DNA from: Tiliqua scincoides
Taxonomy: Eukaryota; Chordata; Lepidosauria; Squamata; Scincidae
NCBI RefSeq assembly: GCF_035046505.1
Contig: NC_089821.1
Location: 7,524,718 to 7,588,717 of the forward strand
Length of the DNA: 64,000 nucleotides
Reading direction: 5' to 3'
Shown piece after piece: positions 63,253 through 64,000 of the stretch (its first letter is position 1; each line of letters starts with the position of its first letter). Under the pieces are notes generated by a model. That model was not told the DNA's origin, did no database searches, and was given only the letters and a program-made list of their open reading frames with translations. A program made the translations under genes and the position numbers.

Positions 63253-64000
63253 GATGGTGGAATGCCTCATCAAAGATAGGATCTCAAAACACATAGACGA
63301 ACAGGCCTTGCTGAGGGAGAGTCAGCATGGCTTCTGTAAGGGTAAGTCTTGCCTCACGAACCTTATAGAATTCTTTGAAAAGGTCAACAGGCATGTGGAT
63401 GCGGGAGAACCCGTGGACATTATATATCTGGACTTTCAGAAGGCATTTGACACGGTCCCTCACCAAAGGCTACTGAAAAAACTCTACAATCAGGGAATTA
63501 GAGGACAGGTCCTCTCGTGGATTGAGAACTGGTTGGAGGCCAGGAAGCAGAGAGTGGGTGTCAATGGGCAATTTTCACAATGGAGAGAGGTGAAAAGCGG
63601 TGTGCCCCAAGGATCTGTCCTGGGACCGGTGCTTTTCAACCTCTTCATAAATGACCTGGAGACAGGGTTGAGCAGTGAAGTGGCTAAGTTTGCAGACGAC
63701 ACCAAACTTTTGCGTGTGGTGAAGACCAGAAGTGATTGTGAGGAGCTCCAGAAGGATCTCTCCAGACTGGCAGAATGGGCAGCAAAATGGCAGATGCACT
63801 TCAATGTCAGTAAGTGTAAAGTCATGCACATTGGGGCAAAAAATCAAAACTTTAGATATAGGCTGATGGGTTCTGAGCTGTCTGTGACAGATCAGGAGAG
63901 AGATCTTGGGGTGGTGGTGGACAGGTAGATGAAAGTGTCAACCCAATGTGCGGCGGCAGTGAAGAAGGCCAATTCTATGCTTGGGATCATTAGGAAGGGT
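63221..64000 (+). pseudogene. CR1 ORF2 reverse transcriptase, truncated
   Basis: Begins abruptly at RPVSLTSIPGKMVECLI and continues SQHGFCKGKSCLTNLIEFF, IIYLDFQKAFDTVPH, GVPQGSVLGPVLFNLFINDL and catalytic FADD (63689-63700). A TAG stop at 63926-63928 replaces the Leu of VVVDRLMKVS seen in the copy at 53459; the frame then continues as MKVSTQCAAAVKK to the window end. Frame 62744-63928 is open through the 5' UTR, but the first 160 codons are not CR1 protein. No endonuclease precedes the RT. Confidence 0.9.

Larger units (their letters stand above)
61975..64000 (+). mobile_element. CR1 LINE with 5' UTR, internally deleted, runs off window
   Basis: The copy keeps a GC-rich 5' UTR (61975-62979), the start of ORF1 (from 62980) and, from 63221, the RT of ORF2. 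The rest of ORF1 and the ORF2 endonuclease, over 2 kb in a normal CR1, are missing. CR1 copies are usually 5' truncated, so a copy retaining its 5' end is unusual. It continues past 64000. Confidence 0.88.

Noticed and set aside
62744-63928. A single 394-codon protein
   Set aside because: The first 160 codons translate CR1 5' UTR and ORF1 sequence in the wrong frame; only the part from 63221 is real RT sequence.

Overview
The window is non-coding, transposon-dense vertebrate nuclear DNA. The mix of CR1, L2 and L1 LINE pieces, 5S rRNA-derived SINEs, a tRNA-derived SINE and many hAT-like non-autonomous DNA transposons points to a squamate reptile, most likely a lizard (inference from repeat content; no host gene is present to confirm it). 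I found no host protein-coding exon, tRNA gene or genuine 5S rRNA gene. The only long intact reading frame (36109-39372, 1087 codons) belongs to a LINE.

The central element is a full-length LINE at 35786-39401. It encodes an APE-type endonuclease, a reverse transcriptase and a C-terminal C2HC zinc finger, and is flanked by a 12-bp target-site duplication inside an older antisense L1. Its stop codon lies within a 34-nt 3' tail carrying a small TTCG-loop hairpin. The same tail ends five 5' truncated LINE copies and every 5S-derived SINE here (7003-7456, 18111-18231, 29005-29228, 41470-42544, 47120-47261), so LINE and SINE look like an autonomous/non-autonomous pair. The SINEs occur as monomer, dimers and a trimer. 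One dimer copy (41470-42544) also carries about 730 bp that lies next to a 5S SINE 5 kb away at 46384-47261, which suggests co-mobilised flanking DNA.

Layout: 0.5-6.7 kb holds a CR1 end and several hAT elements, two with clear 8-bp target duplications. 7.0-20.2 kb holds the 5S SINE trimer, LINE 3' ends, nested CR1 pieces, a tRNA-SINE and an antisense L2. 20.5-30.8 kb holds tandem repeats, hAT elements, a CR1 end, a 5S SINE dimer and a doubtful LTR-like tract. 31-40 kb holds fold-back MITEs, a hAT element and the full-length LINE. 41-50 kb holds the inverted pair of 5S-linked segments and several DNA transposons. 51-60 kb holds a LINE end, a fold-back element split by a CR1, and a hAT element grown from about 0.4 to 2.9 kb by L2 and CR1 insertion plus tandem amplification of a CR1 3' end. 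60-64 kb holds a Harbinger-like MITE and an internally deleted CR1 that runs off the window.

The elements interact as parasites: LINE enzymes very probably copied the SINEs in trans, CR1 and R-type elements landed in older elements, and hAT and Harbinger-like MITEs were moved by transposases encoded elsewhere. Nesting gives relative ages: hAT-like elements are mostly oldest, then L2 and CR1, with the 1087-codon LINE among the youngest.
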